The notes under the pieces: generated by a model
Seen by the model: only the letters and a program-made list of their open reading frames with translations
Told to the model about the DNA's origin: nothing
The model's database searches: none
Position numbers and translations under genes: made by a program
Part shown: piece by piece, positions 8,312-16,346 of the stretch
Position numbering within the stretch: position 1 is the first letter of the stretch
Layout of the letters: each line of letters begins with the position of its first letter
Source: Verrucomicrobium sp. GAS474
GTDB taxonomy: Bacteria > Verrucomicrobiota > Verrucomicrobiia > Methylacidiphilales > GAS474
Assembly: GCF_900105685.1 (NCBI RefSeq)
Contig: NZ_LT629781.1
Location: 2,480,001 to 2,544,000, forward strand
DNA: 64,000 nucleotides
Direction: 5' to 3'

Positions 8312-8839
8312 TCAAGAGGCGCGGTTCCACGGGAGCCGGGCGAGGAGCAGGCCGAGGCCGCACCAATCGGTGGCGCCCGCGAAGACGAGGCCGACGCCGA
8401 CGAAACCGGAGAGCAGGACGAAGAGCGGCGAGACGAGCCAGGCCAGCACGACGCCGAGGACGACGAGGGAACCCGCCGCGATCCGGATCTGGCGTTCCAG
8501 GCTGATGACGCCGCCCGCGCTCCGGGTCACGGGGAGGCCCGCCTTTTCCCACGCCGTGATCCCGCCTTCGATGACGACGGGATGGCGGAAGCCTCCGAGG
8601 CGGAATTCCTCCGCGGCCTGCCGGGCCCGCCGCCCGCTCGCGCACAGGAGATAGATCGGGGTCTCGAGGGAGACGCCCGCCGCAGCGACGGCGTCGGGGT
8701 TGAGGCGGTCGAGCGGAAGGTTGCGGGCCTGGGGAATGTGAACGCTTCGGAATTCGCCGGGCGTGCGGACGTCGAAGAGGGGGAGGCCCGGATGGGCTTC
8801 GAGGAGGAGGGCGAGGTCGGCGGGGGAGAGGGTCGACAT
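8312..8839 (-). CDS. Rhodanese-like protein with C-terminal membrane domain (YgaP-like)
   Basis: A 175-residue sulfurtransferase. Residues 5-105 are a rhodanese domain: LFDVRTPGEFRSVHIPQARNLP (21-42) and the active loop LLCASGRRAR (64-73) with persulfide-carrying C66. Residues ~118-170 hold two hydrophobic helices and ATDWCGLGLLLARLPWN, as in the DUF2892 part of YgaP, so the enzyme faces the cytosol from the inner membrane. An in-frame reading continues further upstream, but the ATG at 8839 begins a rhodanese-like N-terminus and sits 7 bp after the preceding gene, so I use it. Rhodaneses accompany encapsulin-desulfurase loci, and this one could pass persulfide sulfur to or from storage. Confidence 0.88.
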   Translation of the reverse strand: MSTLSPADLALLLEAHPGLPLFDVRTPGEFRSVHIPQARNLPLDRLNPDAVAAAGVSLETPIYLLCASGRRARQAAEEFRLGGFRHPVVIEGGITAWEKAGLPVTRSAGGVISLERQIRIAAGSLVVLGVVLAWLVSPLFVLLSGFVGVGLVFAGATDWCGLGLLLARLPWNRAS

Positions 8840-8846
8840 GTAGGCT

Positions 8847-11207
8847 CTAAGTGAAGGTGATGAAAAGCGGGGAGGTCCAGGCCTTGGCGTCGTCCCGCTC
8901 CCGTCCGAAGAGGTGGAGGGGAAGGAAGCCGAAGGAGGCGTTGCCGGGGGCGACGGTGAACGTGCCCGCGATGTCGATCGGAAGGGGGGCCTCGGTGATG
9001 CGCTCGATTTCGAGGAAGAGCTCGGCCCCGGGGAGATCGCGGCGGAGGGAGGACGCCTTCCCCTCGGCCCATTCGCGGCCCGAGATCGCGATCTCGGCGC
9101 GGGGGCACTCTTTCCAGGGGTTGCGGTCGAGGGGGCTCCCCGTCTTGTTGAAACCGTCGATCTCGACCTCGACGCGGATCGTCGCGGCGGCGAGATCGGA
9201 GAGATCGAATTCGACCCCGTCGGCATCGCCGTAGGTCTCGCTGGCGAAAGTGATCTCGCGCTCCCCGGTCTGGGCGGCCTGTTCCTCGGGGTGTTCGAGC
9301 CCGAACGCGCGGACCTGCCTCAGGGTGGCACCCTCGACGGTGATCTTCCCGCGCCAGACGGCCCACCGATAGCGGTCCTTGATCCGCGCCCCGCCCCAGG
9401 TGACACGGAGGCGGCGGGGGGAGTAGCCGAGCTCGGCATGGAGATTGCGGATGAGGGGGGAGCCGGCGTGGTCGCGGAGCTCGAGCCGTTCCCATCCGGT
9501 TCGGCCGAGGAGGCGGTAGGCGACTTCCAGGGGCTCGCTCCCCGCATGGGCGAAGGCGTCGCCCTGGCGATGGGGGCCGCTCCGGAGAAGGGCCACGTTG
9601 CGCTCTCCGGTCGTCGCCCAGGTGTGGCGGGCCCGGAGGGCGGCGGCGATGTCGGCGCGTTCCAGTTTCTCCGACAGGATGCCGGTCAAGCCGCCCCGCG
9701 CACCGAAGACCGAGACGCCGGGAGCGCCGCCCCCGGGGCGTCCCCGGTGCTCGTCGCCCGCCGCGCTGGCACCGAGCTGCCAGCCGCGAGAGAGGGCGTC
9801 GCGGTAGAACCAGTCGAAGTGGCCCCACGAGGAGGCGATCTCGATCAGGCGGTCGAGCCCGGGATGGTGCCAGTCGAGGATCGCCCGCCGCCCGCCGACG
9901 TGGGGGATGAAGAGAAAATCCTCCGGCTGGTCGGCGTAGGCGGCGTAGAGTTCGGAGAGGGGCCAGCGGCCCGGGATCTGTTCCCGCGCCGTGGTATCCT
10001 CGTTCCACTCGAAGGAGCGGAGGGAGCGGCCCGCCGCGTCGCGGGGGAAGCGGATCTCGTCGCCGAGGAAGACGACGTTGTGGTCGCCGCCCGCGGCGGA
10101 ACTGCCGCACCATTCGGTGCCGGGGAAGACGACGAATTTCCCTTCCTGATGAAACGTCCGCGCCAGGGCGACGGCCTCATTCCACCGGTCCTCGCGGATT
10201 TGGAAGTCGTTCACGGTGTATCCGAGGACGTCGAGGGCGGCGGCGTCCCGGGCGTAGGCGAAGTTCCGCTCGGTCGAATTGGTACCGACGGTGTCGTGGG
10301 AGTGGACGTGCAGATCGGCGAACCAGGCGCGGGGGACGGCGAGCCCGGCCTCGACGGTGACCGGGGCGGTCGAGGCGAGCCCCTCTTTCGGGGCCGTGGC
10401 GCGAAGGGAGAACGTTCCGGCATCGGGGAAGAGGGCGATGCGGCGGAGCGCGCTTCCGGGAAGGGAGGGAGCGGGGGCGGTCTCGCCCCACGTGCCGCCG
10501 TCGAGGTGGAGTTCGAGGGAATCGACCGTCGCCAGATTGCCCCAGCGGTCTTCGGCGCGGACGTGGAGGGGAACGGGTTCGCCGGCGCGGACGAGGCGGG
10601 GGGTCGTCACTTCGAGGCGCGTGGCCGGGCCGCTCGCGATGTCGAGGACGACGTCCCCCGGGACGGCGGCGAAGCGGGAGGTTCCCGCCGTGTCGACGTA
10701 AGCACGGAAGCGGAAGGCCTCCTCGACGAAGGTCTGGATGCGGGTGCCGGGCCCGCCGAAGCGGCGGTCCCCGGCGCGGATCCGGATGACGTCGCCCGGC
10801 TTCAGGTAGCCGTCGACGACGTCGACGAGGATCGCCTTTTGGTAGGGGCGCTCGTGGCCCTTCTGGTCGAAGCGGACCTTCAGCTCGCGGACGGTGGCGG
10901 GGCTTTCGCCGGGAAAGGGGGGGCGGGAAAGGAGTTCGGCGGAGAGGTAATCGGCCGCCGCCGGATCGGCGGTCTGGAAGAGGGACCAATCGGAATAGAA
11001 CCGGAAGGCGATCTTCAGCCAGCCGCCGTCGGCGAGGGCCGCCGCGCCGACCTCGTAATCGAAGACCAGCTCGACGACGCTCCCCGCCTCGACCCGCCGC
11101 CCGTGATGGGCGGAGGTCAGCCGTCCCAGGAACGGAAGCCCCGCGATGTATCCGGGCAATCCGGCGGGGGCGATCCCGCCGGGGCGGGTGGGAAGGGGCG
11201 TCGTCAC
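8847..11207 (-). CDS. PHP/DUF3604-like metallohydrolase of unknown substrate
   Basis: A 786-residue protein. The first ~285 residues look like beta-rich domains (immunoglobulin-like segments such as RLEVTTPRLVRAGEPVPLHVRAEDRWGNLA). A PHP-type metal-binding core follows, beginning WFADLHVHSHD (D298, H300, H302, H304), with GTEWCGSSAAGGDHNVVFLG, PHVGGRRAILDWHHPG and AAGDEHRG supplying further His/Asp ligands. The C-terminal ~200 residues are again beta-rich. DUF3604 proteins share this HVH motif and overall plan, but their substrates are mostly unknown. No signal peptide is evident. It lies between the ABC transporter and rhodanese genes (16-bp and 7-bp gaps), so it may act on an imported sulfur compound. 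That is inference. Confidence 0.65.
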   Translation of the reverse strand: MTTPLPTRPGGIAPAGLPGYIAGLPFLGRLTSAHHGRRVEAGSVVELVFDYEVGAAALADGGWLKIAFRFYSDWSLFQTADPAAADYLSAELLSRPPFPGESPATVRELKVRFDQKGHERPYQKAILVDVVDGYLKPGDVIRIRAGDRRFGGPGTRIQTFVEEAFRFRAYVDTAGTSRFAAVPGDVVLDIASGPATRLEVTTPRLVRAGEPVPLHVRAEDRWGNLATVDSLELHLDGGTWGETAPAPSLPGSALRRIALFPDAGTFSLRATAPKEGLASTAPVTVEAGLAVPRAWFADLHVHSHDTVGTNSTERNFAYARDAAALDVLGYTVNDFQIREDRWNEAVALARTFHQEGKFVVFPGTEWCGSSAAGGDHNVVFLGDEIRFPRDAAGRSLRSFEWNEDTTAREQIPGRWPLSELYAAYADQPEDFLFIPHVGGRRAILDWHHPGLDRLIEIASSWGHFDWFYRDALSRGWQLGASAAGDEHRGRPGGGAPGVSVFGARGGLTGILSEKLERADIAAALRARHTWATTGERNVALLRSGPHRQGDAFAHAGSEPLEVAYRLLGRTGWERLELRDHAGSPLIRNLHAELGYSPRRLRVTWGGARIKDRYRWAVWRGKITVEGATLRQVRAFGLEHPEEQAAQTGEREITFASETYGDADGVEFDLSDLAAATIRVEVEIDGFNKTGSPLDRNPWKECPRAEIAISGREWAEGKASSLRRDLPGAELFLEIERITEAPLPIDIAGTFTVAPGNASFGFLPLHLFGRERDDAKAWTSPLFITFT

Positions 11208-11223
11208 GGAAGGCGCGCTCGGC

Positions 11224-12156
11224 TTATTCGGCGAAGCGGATGACCGGGAGGTTCTTGCTGAGGCCGAAGTCGACGAGTTCCTGCGCGCGCTTCGCGACGA
11301 AGGCGCGGAGATCGGGCGAGGCGGAGAGGTCGACCTTGGAGGGATCGGAGGCCCCGGCGTAGACGGGATTTTCGGCGGCGATCTTCTCGACGAGGGCGGG
11401 TTCGAGGCGGAGGGTTTCGCCGAACCAGGCGGAGGCTTCCTTCGGGTTCTTCGCGACGAAGACGACGGTTTCCTTCAGGGCGGCGACGAAACGCTTCGCG
11501 GCGTCGGGATTCTCCTTCAGCCATTCGGTCCGGCCGATGACCCAGAGCTGGTGGGGCCAGCGGACGATCTCGCGGGCGCCCTTCTGGGTGAACTTGTAGA
11601 GCTGCGGCTGGCGGAGGAGGACGCCGTCGGCGAGCTTCTGCTCGAGGGCGGCGGGCTGCTCGTTCGGCGGGACGTTGATGAGGGTGACGTCCTTCGCGGG
11701 GTCGAGCCCGGCGGCCTTCAGCGAGGAGAGGAGATCGACGTGGGAGTCGGTCCCGAAGGCGACGGCGATCTTCTTTCCCTTGAAGTCGGCGAGGGTCCTG
11801 AGCGGGCTGTCGGCGGGGACGACGAGGCCGTGGGCCGAGGTGCCGAGGACGGCGACGACCTCGACGGCGTCGGGCTGCTTGGCGACGTAGTTCGCCGTCG
11901 GGACGACCGAGGTAAAGGAGAGGTCGATGCTCTTCGCGGCGAGGGCTTCGACCTGGGGAGGGCCGTATTGGAAGAAGGTCGACTGGACGGCGAGGCCGTG
12001 CTTCTTCGCGATGCCGCTCTTGTCGAGGGCGAGGGCGATCTCGCCGTGGAGGGCGGTGGCGTAGCCGTACCGGACGGGGACGGCGGTCTCTTCGGCGCGG
12101 GCCTGCGCCTGGAAGAGCAGGGCGGAGGCGAGGAGGAGGGGGAGGAGGCGTTTCAT
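11224..12156 (-). CDS. ABC transporter substrate-binding protein, sulfonate/taurine type
   Basis: A 310-residue periplasmic binding protein of the SsuA/TauA/NMT1 family. The N-terminal ~22 residues (MKRLLPLLLASALLFQAQARAEE) are a signal peptide with an AxA cleavage site. The body shows family features: YGYATALHGEIALALDKSGIAKKHGL, the AAKSIDLSFTSVVPTANY pocket segment, GLVVPADSPLRTLADFKGKKIAV and AWFGETLRLEP. It would capture aliphatic sulfonates, taurine or related ligands; the exact ligand cannot be told. The permease and ATPase genes lie directly upstream in the same operon. Confidence 0.85.
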   Translation of the reverse strand: MKRLLPLLLASALLFQAQARAEETAVPVRYGYATALHGEIALALDKSGIAKKHGLAVQSTFFQYGPPQVEALAAKSIDLSFTSVVPTANYVAKQPDAVEVVAVLGTSAHGLVVPADSPLRTLADFKGKKIAVAFGTDSHVDLLSSLKAAGLDPAKDVTLINVPPNEQPAALEQKLADGVLLRQPQLYKFTQKGAREIVRWPHQLWVIGRTEWLKENPDAAKRFVAALKETVVFVAKNPKEASAWFGETLRLEPALVEKIAAENPVYAGASDPSKVDLSASPDLRAFVAKRAQELVDFGLSKNLPVIRFAE

Positions 12157-12213
12157 GGGAGGAGAGGGGGGTGGGTGACTCGGGCGGTGGTGGGAGTCGG
12201 TTTGGTTTTGGGC

Positions 12214-12996
12214 TTAGCGGAGATGTCTCCAAGGAAAGAGGACCCGCTCGAGCCGTTCGAGGCCGACGGTCATGGCGGTGCCGGTGATCGCGATGACGAT
12301 CATGCCGACGAAGACGCGCGGGGTTTCGAGCTGGATGCGGTTCAGCTGGATCATGTAGCCGAGGCCCGATTGGGCGGCGACGAGCTCGGCGGTGACGACG
12401 GCCATCCACGACTGGCCGAGGCCGATCTTCAGCCCGGTCCAGACGGCGGGCAGGGAGGAGGGGAGATAAACCCGGGTGAGGAGGGTGAGGCGGCCCGCGC
12501 CGAGGCACCTCGCGGCGCGGAGGTATTGGGGCTCGACGGAGAGGGCCGCGCCGAGGGTGTTGATGAAGACGGGGAAGAAGGCGGCGAGGGCGGTGATGAA
12601 GCAGCCCGAGGCGTCGCCGATGCCGAACCAGAGGATCGCCATCGGGATCCAGGCGATGGGGGGGATCGGGCGGAGGAGGGAGACGACGGGGAGGAGGAGC
12701 CAGCGGAGCGGGGTGATCGCGCCCATGGCGAGGGCGAGGGGGACGGAGAGCCCGGCGGCGATGCCGAAGCCGAGGAAGACCCGGCGGAGGCTCGCGCCGA
12801 GATCGCCGAGGAGGGTGCCGTCCTTGACCAGGTCCCCGACGCTCGCCGCCACCTCCCAGGGGGAGGGGACCAGGATGGCGTTATGGAAGGCGAGGGCGAC
12901 GGCGCTCCACCCCCCGAGGAAGAGAAGGATGCCCGTCCCGCCGAGGAGCCAGGGGCCGAGGCGGCGCCAAAGGAGGGAGCGCGTCTTCCCGCTCAT
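12214..12996 (-). CDS. ABC transporter permease, SsuC/TauC type
   Basis: A 260-residue inner-membrane permease with about six hydrophobic helices and the EAA-type coupling loop (AARCLGAGRLTLLTRVYLPSSLPAVWTGLKIGLGQSWMAVV) that meets the ATPase. Typical of sulfonate/nitrate/taurine importers (BPD_transp_1). I start it at the ATG at 12996, whose ATGA overlaps the stop of the ATPase gene. A longer in-frame reading further upstream only shadows that gene. Confidence 0.88.
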   Translation of the reverse strand: MSGKTRSLLWRRLGPWLLGGTGILLFLGGWSAVALAFHNAILVPSPWEVAASVGDLVKDGTLLGDLGASLRRVFLGFGIAAGLSVPLALAMGAITPLRWLLLPVVSLLRPIPPIAWIPMAILWFGIGDASGCFITALAAFFPVFINTLGAALSVEPQYLRAARCLGAGRLTLLTRVYLPSSLPAVWTGLKIGLGQSWMAVVTAELVAAQSGLGYMIQLNRIQLETPRVFVGMIVIAITGTAMTVGLERLERVLFPWRHLR

Positions 12997-13868
12997 GACG
13001 TCTTTCCTTCCGCAGGGCCGAAGTTCTTCAGGCTCTCCTCCCGGATGAGGGCGAAGAGTTGTTCGTGGAGCTCGAGGTAGGCGTCGCTGCGGCGGACGGC
13101 GAAGCCGCGGGGACGGGGGAGATGGACGGCGAAATCGCCCCGGACGGCGTTCGGCCTCACGCCGAGTACGACGACGCGGTCGGCGAGGTAGATCGCCTCG
13201 TCGATGTCGTGGGTGACGAAGACGACGGTGTGCCGCCACGATTCCCAAAGGGAGAGGAGCTGCTCCTGCATGAGGAGGCGGGTCTGGGCGTCGAGGGCCC
13301 CGAAGGGCTCGTCCATGAGGAGGAGGGGCGGCTCGATGGCGAGGGCGCGGGCGAGGCCGACGCGCTGCTGCATCCCGCCGGAGAGCTGGGTCGGGTAGTG
13401 ATCGGCATAGGCGCCGAGGCCGACGAGGGCGAGGTGACGGCGGGCGGTGTCGAGGGGGTGGGGGCGCTTGAGGTTGCGGAGGCCGAAGGCGACGTTCTCC
13501 AGGACGGTCATCCACGGGAAGAGGGAGTGGTTCTGGAAGACGACGGGGCGGCGGGCGCTCGGCTCCCGGACGGTCTCGCCGTCGACGACGGCGCGGCCCG
13601 CGCTCGGCGGCTGGAATCCGGCGAGGACGTTGAGGAGGGTCGACTTGCCGCAGCCCGACGGCCCGAGGAGGGCGACGAACTGGCCCGGAGGGACGACGAG
13701 GTCGATGCCGTCGAGGGCCGCCACCGTCCGTCCGCTGGTCCCGACGGGCCGTTTGCCCCGGGCGGGGAAATGGACGGCGACCCCCTCGACGCGGATCGCG
13801 CCGGTGGGGACGGCGGCGGTTGCGGCCTTGTCGGCGGGGAGGGGGGCGGAAGCGAGGGTGAGGGACAT
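12993..13868 (-). CDS. ABC transporter ATP-binding protein, SsuB/TauB type
   Basis: A 291-residue ATPase with Walker A GPSGCGKST (69-77), Q-loop FQNHSLFPWMTVLENVAFGL, signature LSGGMQQRV, Walker B LLLMDEPFGALD and the H-loop VFVTHDIDEA. These are diagnostic of the nitrate/sulfonate/taurine importer group. Start chosen at the ATG at 13868 because the alignable domain begins shortly after. The stop overlaps the permease start by 4 bp, which implies translational coupling. Confidence 0.9.
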   Translation of the reverse strand: MSLTLASAPLPADKAATAAVPTGAIRVEGVAVHFPARGKRPVGTSGRTVAALDGIDLVVPPGQFVALLGPSGCGKSTLLNVLAGFQPPSAGRAVVDGETVREPSARRPVVFQNHSLFPWMTVLENVAFGLRNLKRPHPLDTARRHLALVGLGAYADHYPTQLSGGMQQRVGLARALAIEPPLLLMDEPFGALDAQTRLLMQEQLLSLWESWRHTVVFVTHDIDEAIYLADRVVVLGVRPNAVRGDFAVHLPRPRGFAVRRSDAYLELHEQLFALIREESLKNFGPAEGKTS

Positions 13869-13912
13869 GGCGGGCCGGGCGTTGACGCGTGGGCGGGGTG
13901 CGGTGCTTGCGG

Positions 13913-15076
13913 TTAGAGGACGAGTTCGGTCGCGGTGTAGCGGCGCTTCACGGCGAAGTACTCTTTCCACCGGCGCGGCGCGCGCTGGCCGGAGATGAAT
14001 TCGGCATCCCAATCGAGGACTTCGGAGAGGGTCGGGGCGGGGACGGCGGTTTCCTTCCAGAGGCCCCGGCGGCGGCGTTCCTCGCGCTGGTCTATGAGCC
14101 AGTCGTTGAGGCTCTCGTAGACGACGTGGCCCTCGGGGGCGTCGAGGGTGGCGGCGCGGATCCGGCTGTCGTGCTCGAGGTAGAGGGCGGCGTCCTGGAC
14201 GGAGGGGACCGCACCCTCGACCTCGACGGCGTAGCCGAGCTCGCGCAGGGCCCCGCCCGCGACGCCCGCGAAGATCTCCTGGTCGTGGAGGCTGAGGTGG
14301 CGGCGGTAGAGGCCGATGTAATCGGAGGAGACGGGTTGGCCGAGGGGCTTGTGGTCCCGGGTCTTGCCGCGCCGTTGGGCGATCTCGCCCCGGTGGAATT
14401 CGAGGATCTGCGGCTCGTAGGCCTCGCCGAGGAAGGCCGCGACCTCGCGGAGGACCGGCTCGGGATCGGCGGCCAGCTTCTCGTAGGAGACGTCGAGCCA
14501 CGTTGCGGCGGGGAGTTCCCTCCGCAGTTGCGCGGCGACCTCGTGGGTCCGCTTCCAGACGACGGCGGCGGCGTAGGCGTTGCGGGGGCCGAAGGCGGAA
14601 CGGAGCTGCTCGACGGCGATGTCCCGTCCGTCCCGGACGAGGTTGATGATCTTCGCCCCGGGGAAGTCGGCGAGGATCTCGCGGACATAGAAGAGGTTGT
14701 GGGGCGTCTTCTCGCCCCAGCGGGGCTTGTTCACCGCGGCGGCGTACCGTTCGAGGATCACCCGGTAGGCCTCGGCGAATGTCGGGGCCTGCGTCGCCGC
14801 GACGAGCTCGTCGACGATGGTGGCTGGATTGAGCGGGAGGCCGAAGAAGGGAGTCTTCAGCCCGAAGATCATCTCCGAGACGAGGGTGCGGAAGTGGGCC
14901 GGTTTCGTCAGGTCGCCGTAGGTGTGGAGGTAGGCGCGGAAGCGGGGGTAATACCACGCGACCTCCGGGACGGCGAGGCGGCTGTGGTGGCCGAGGATCG
15001 CCATCAGGAGGGTGGTGCCGGAACGCTCGCTGCCGACGATGAAGAAGGGGGCGGTAGAGGGGGAGGACTGGCTCAT
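13913..15076 (-). CDS. Sulfotransferase family protein
   Basis: A 387-residue PAPS-dependent sulfotransferase-like enzyme. The 5'-phosphosulfate loop reads FIVGSERSGTTLL (12-24). The 3'-phosphate motif is LVRDGRDIAVEQLRSAFGPRN, preceded by RWGEKTPHN, as in the Sulfotransfer_1/3 group. It would move sulfate from PAPS to an acceptor, but the acceptor is unknown. First gene of the minus-strand sulfur cluster, 44 bp upstream of the ABC ATPase. Its presence beside import genes is unusual, since sulfotransferases consume rather than supply sulfate. Confidence 0.85.
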   Translation of the reverse strand: MSQSSPSTAPFFIVGSERSGTTLLMAILGHHSRLAVPEVAWYYPRFRAYLHTYGDLTKPAHFRTLVSEMIFGLKTPFFGLPLNPATIVDELVAATQAPTFAEAYRVILERYAAAVNKPRWGEKTPHNLFYVREILADFPGAKIINLVRDGRDIAVEQLRSAFGPRNAYAAAVVWKRTHEVAAQLRRELPAATWLDVSYEKLAADPEPVLREVAAFLGEAYEPQILEFHRGEIAQRRGKTRDHKPLGQPVSSDYIGLYRRHLSLHDQEIFAGVAGGALRELGYAVEVEGAVPSVQDAALYLEHDSRIRAATLDAPEGHVVYESLNDWLIDQREERRRRGLWKETAVPAPTLSEVLDWDAEFISGQRAPRRWKEYFAVKRRYTATELVL

Positions 15077-15338
15077 GAGAATGCGTTGAACGGAGAGTAA
15101 TCAATAAATCTATTATGTCTATAGATTTATAATATTAATTCTTAAGTGATTGGTTATGAGGTGATTTTAATCATAGGAAATGACTGCTGCTTTAAATTCT
15201 CCCAAAAGGAGAGCCTGATCGGTCCCGGAAAAGGGGTCGCTTTGTAGGGGGAATCATTCAGATTGCCACTGCCATGCGCTTTGCCGCGCCCGGCCCGACG
15301 CGGTTCCCGCCACATAAACAACCAAGGAGTGATAGACG
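15077..15338. promoter_or_regulatory. AT-rich divergent promoter region with an 8-bp inverted repeat
   Basis: The 262-bp gap between the sulfur cluster and the hydrolase is clearly richer in A+T than its flanks. It contains a perfect inverted repeat AAATCTAT-N7-ATAGATTT (15106-15113 and 15121-15128), 30-52 bp before the sulfotransferase start: a candidate operator or promoter element. A smaller stem TCTCC/GGAGA is at 15198-15212. For the plus strand, CAAGGAG (15322-15328) is a good ribosome-binding site for the ATG at 15339. I could not fit any known SAM or other riboswitch here. Confidence 0.45.
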
Positions 15339-16160
15339 ATGAGCATGATCACGGTGAAGGACGGTACGCAGATTTTCTACAAGGATTGGGGCACGGGGCA
15401 GCCTCTCTTTTTCCATCACGGCTGGCCTCTTTCCGCCGACGATTGGGATACGCAGATGATGTTCTTCCTGGCGAAGGGGTATCGGGTTATCGCCCATGAC
15501 CGCCGCGGGCACGGGCGTTCGACGCAGACGTCGCGAGGGCACGACATGGACACGTACGCCGCCGACGTGGCCGCGATCGTCGAGGCCCTCGATCTCAGGA
15601 ATTCGGTCCACATCGGTCACTCGACCGGCGGCGGCGAGGTGACTCGCTACGTCGCCCGCCACGGAAAAGGGCGGGTGGCCAAGGCCGTCCTCGTCAGCGC
15701 GATTCCGCCTCTTTTCATGCAGACGGAAAAGAATCCGGACGGCGTGCCGAAGGCGGTGGTCGACGGGATCCGCGACGGCACGGCGAATCACCGGTCGCAG
15801 TTTTACAAGGACATCACCATGCCGTTCTACGGTTTCAATCGTCCCGGTGCCGTGATTTCCGAGGGGATTCGCGAGAATTGGTGGCGGCAGGGCATGATGG
15901 GGGCCGCCATCGCGCAGTATGAATGCATCCGGGTCCTTTCCGAAACCGAGTTCTACGACGACCTGGCGATCATCGATATTCCCGTGCTGGTGATGCATGG
16001 GGAAGACGACCAAATCTGTCCCTTCTCCTCGACGGGAGCGAAATCGGTGAAGCTTTTAAAGTACGGCCAGCTGAAAACGTATCCCGGATTCCCCCATGGC
16101 ATGCCGACGACGCATGCGGGGGAGATCAACGCGGATCTCCTCGCATTCATTCAATCCTGA
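15339..16160 (+). CDS. Alpha/beta hydrolase (non-heme chloroperoxidase/arylesterase type)
   Basis: A 273-residue cytosolic hydrolase. Family marks: FFHHGWPLSADDWD (24-37), HDRRGHGRS (53-61), nucleophile elbow GHSTGGGE with S95, acid candidate D224 in MHGEDDQICPF, and H253 in GFPHGMPTTHA. The series matches cofactor-free haloperoxidase/esterase enzymes that can act as perhydrolases. Physiological substrate unknown. A strong ribosome-binding site (AAGGAG) sits before the ATG, and a terminator follows 26 bp after the stop, so it appears monocistronic. Confidence 0.88.
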   Translation: MSMITVKDGTQIFYKDWGTGQPLFFHHGWPLSADDWDTQMMFFLAKGYRVIAHDRRGHGRSTQTSRGHDMDTYAADVAAIVEALDLRNSVHIGHSTGGGEVTRYVARHGKGRVAKAVLVSAIPPLFMQTEKNPDGVPKAVVDGIRDGTANHRSQFYKDITMPFYGFNRPGAVISEGIRENWWRQGMMGAAIAQYECIRVLSETEFYDDLAIIDIPVLVMHGEDDQICPFSSTGAKSVKLLKYGQLKTYPGFPHGMPTTHAGEINADLLAFIQS

Positions 16161-16186
16161 CCCGATTCCGTTGAGGTGAGGGGAGA

Positions 16187-16227
16187 GCCCCCGGAACCCG
16201 ATCAAACAGGGTTCCGGGGGCTTTTCT
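16187..16227 (+). terminator. Intrinsic terminator after the alpha/beta hydrolase
   Basis: A perfect 13-bp stem (GCCCCCGGAACCC / GGGTTCCGGGGGC), a 9-nt loop and a T-rich tail (CTTTTCTTT). Its right arm closely resembles that of the truncated terminator at the start of the window. Confidence 0.9.
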
Positions 16228-16346
16228 TTGGCGGGCATCGATCCGGATGGGGCTCGTGATCGACATTGGGAGGGCATATGGGCAGGGTGGCGGGGCGCGT
16301 GTCGGGCGAATGCGGTTCGATAGGGCGCGCCCCCAAGGAATTGAAC

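Noticed and set aside
8913-11243. 776-codon plus-strand open frame
   Set aside because: Antisense to the PHP-like gene, which has the HVH metal motif and fits the operon.
15129-15338. Possible SAM or cysteine riboswitch before the sulfur cluster
   Set aside because: The AT-rich leader shows only short stems and none of the conserved cores of known SAM riboswitch classes that I could place.
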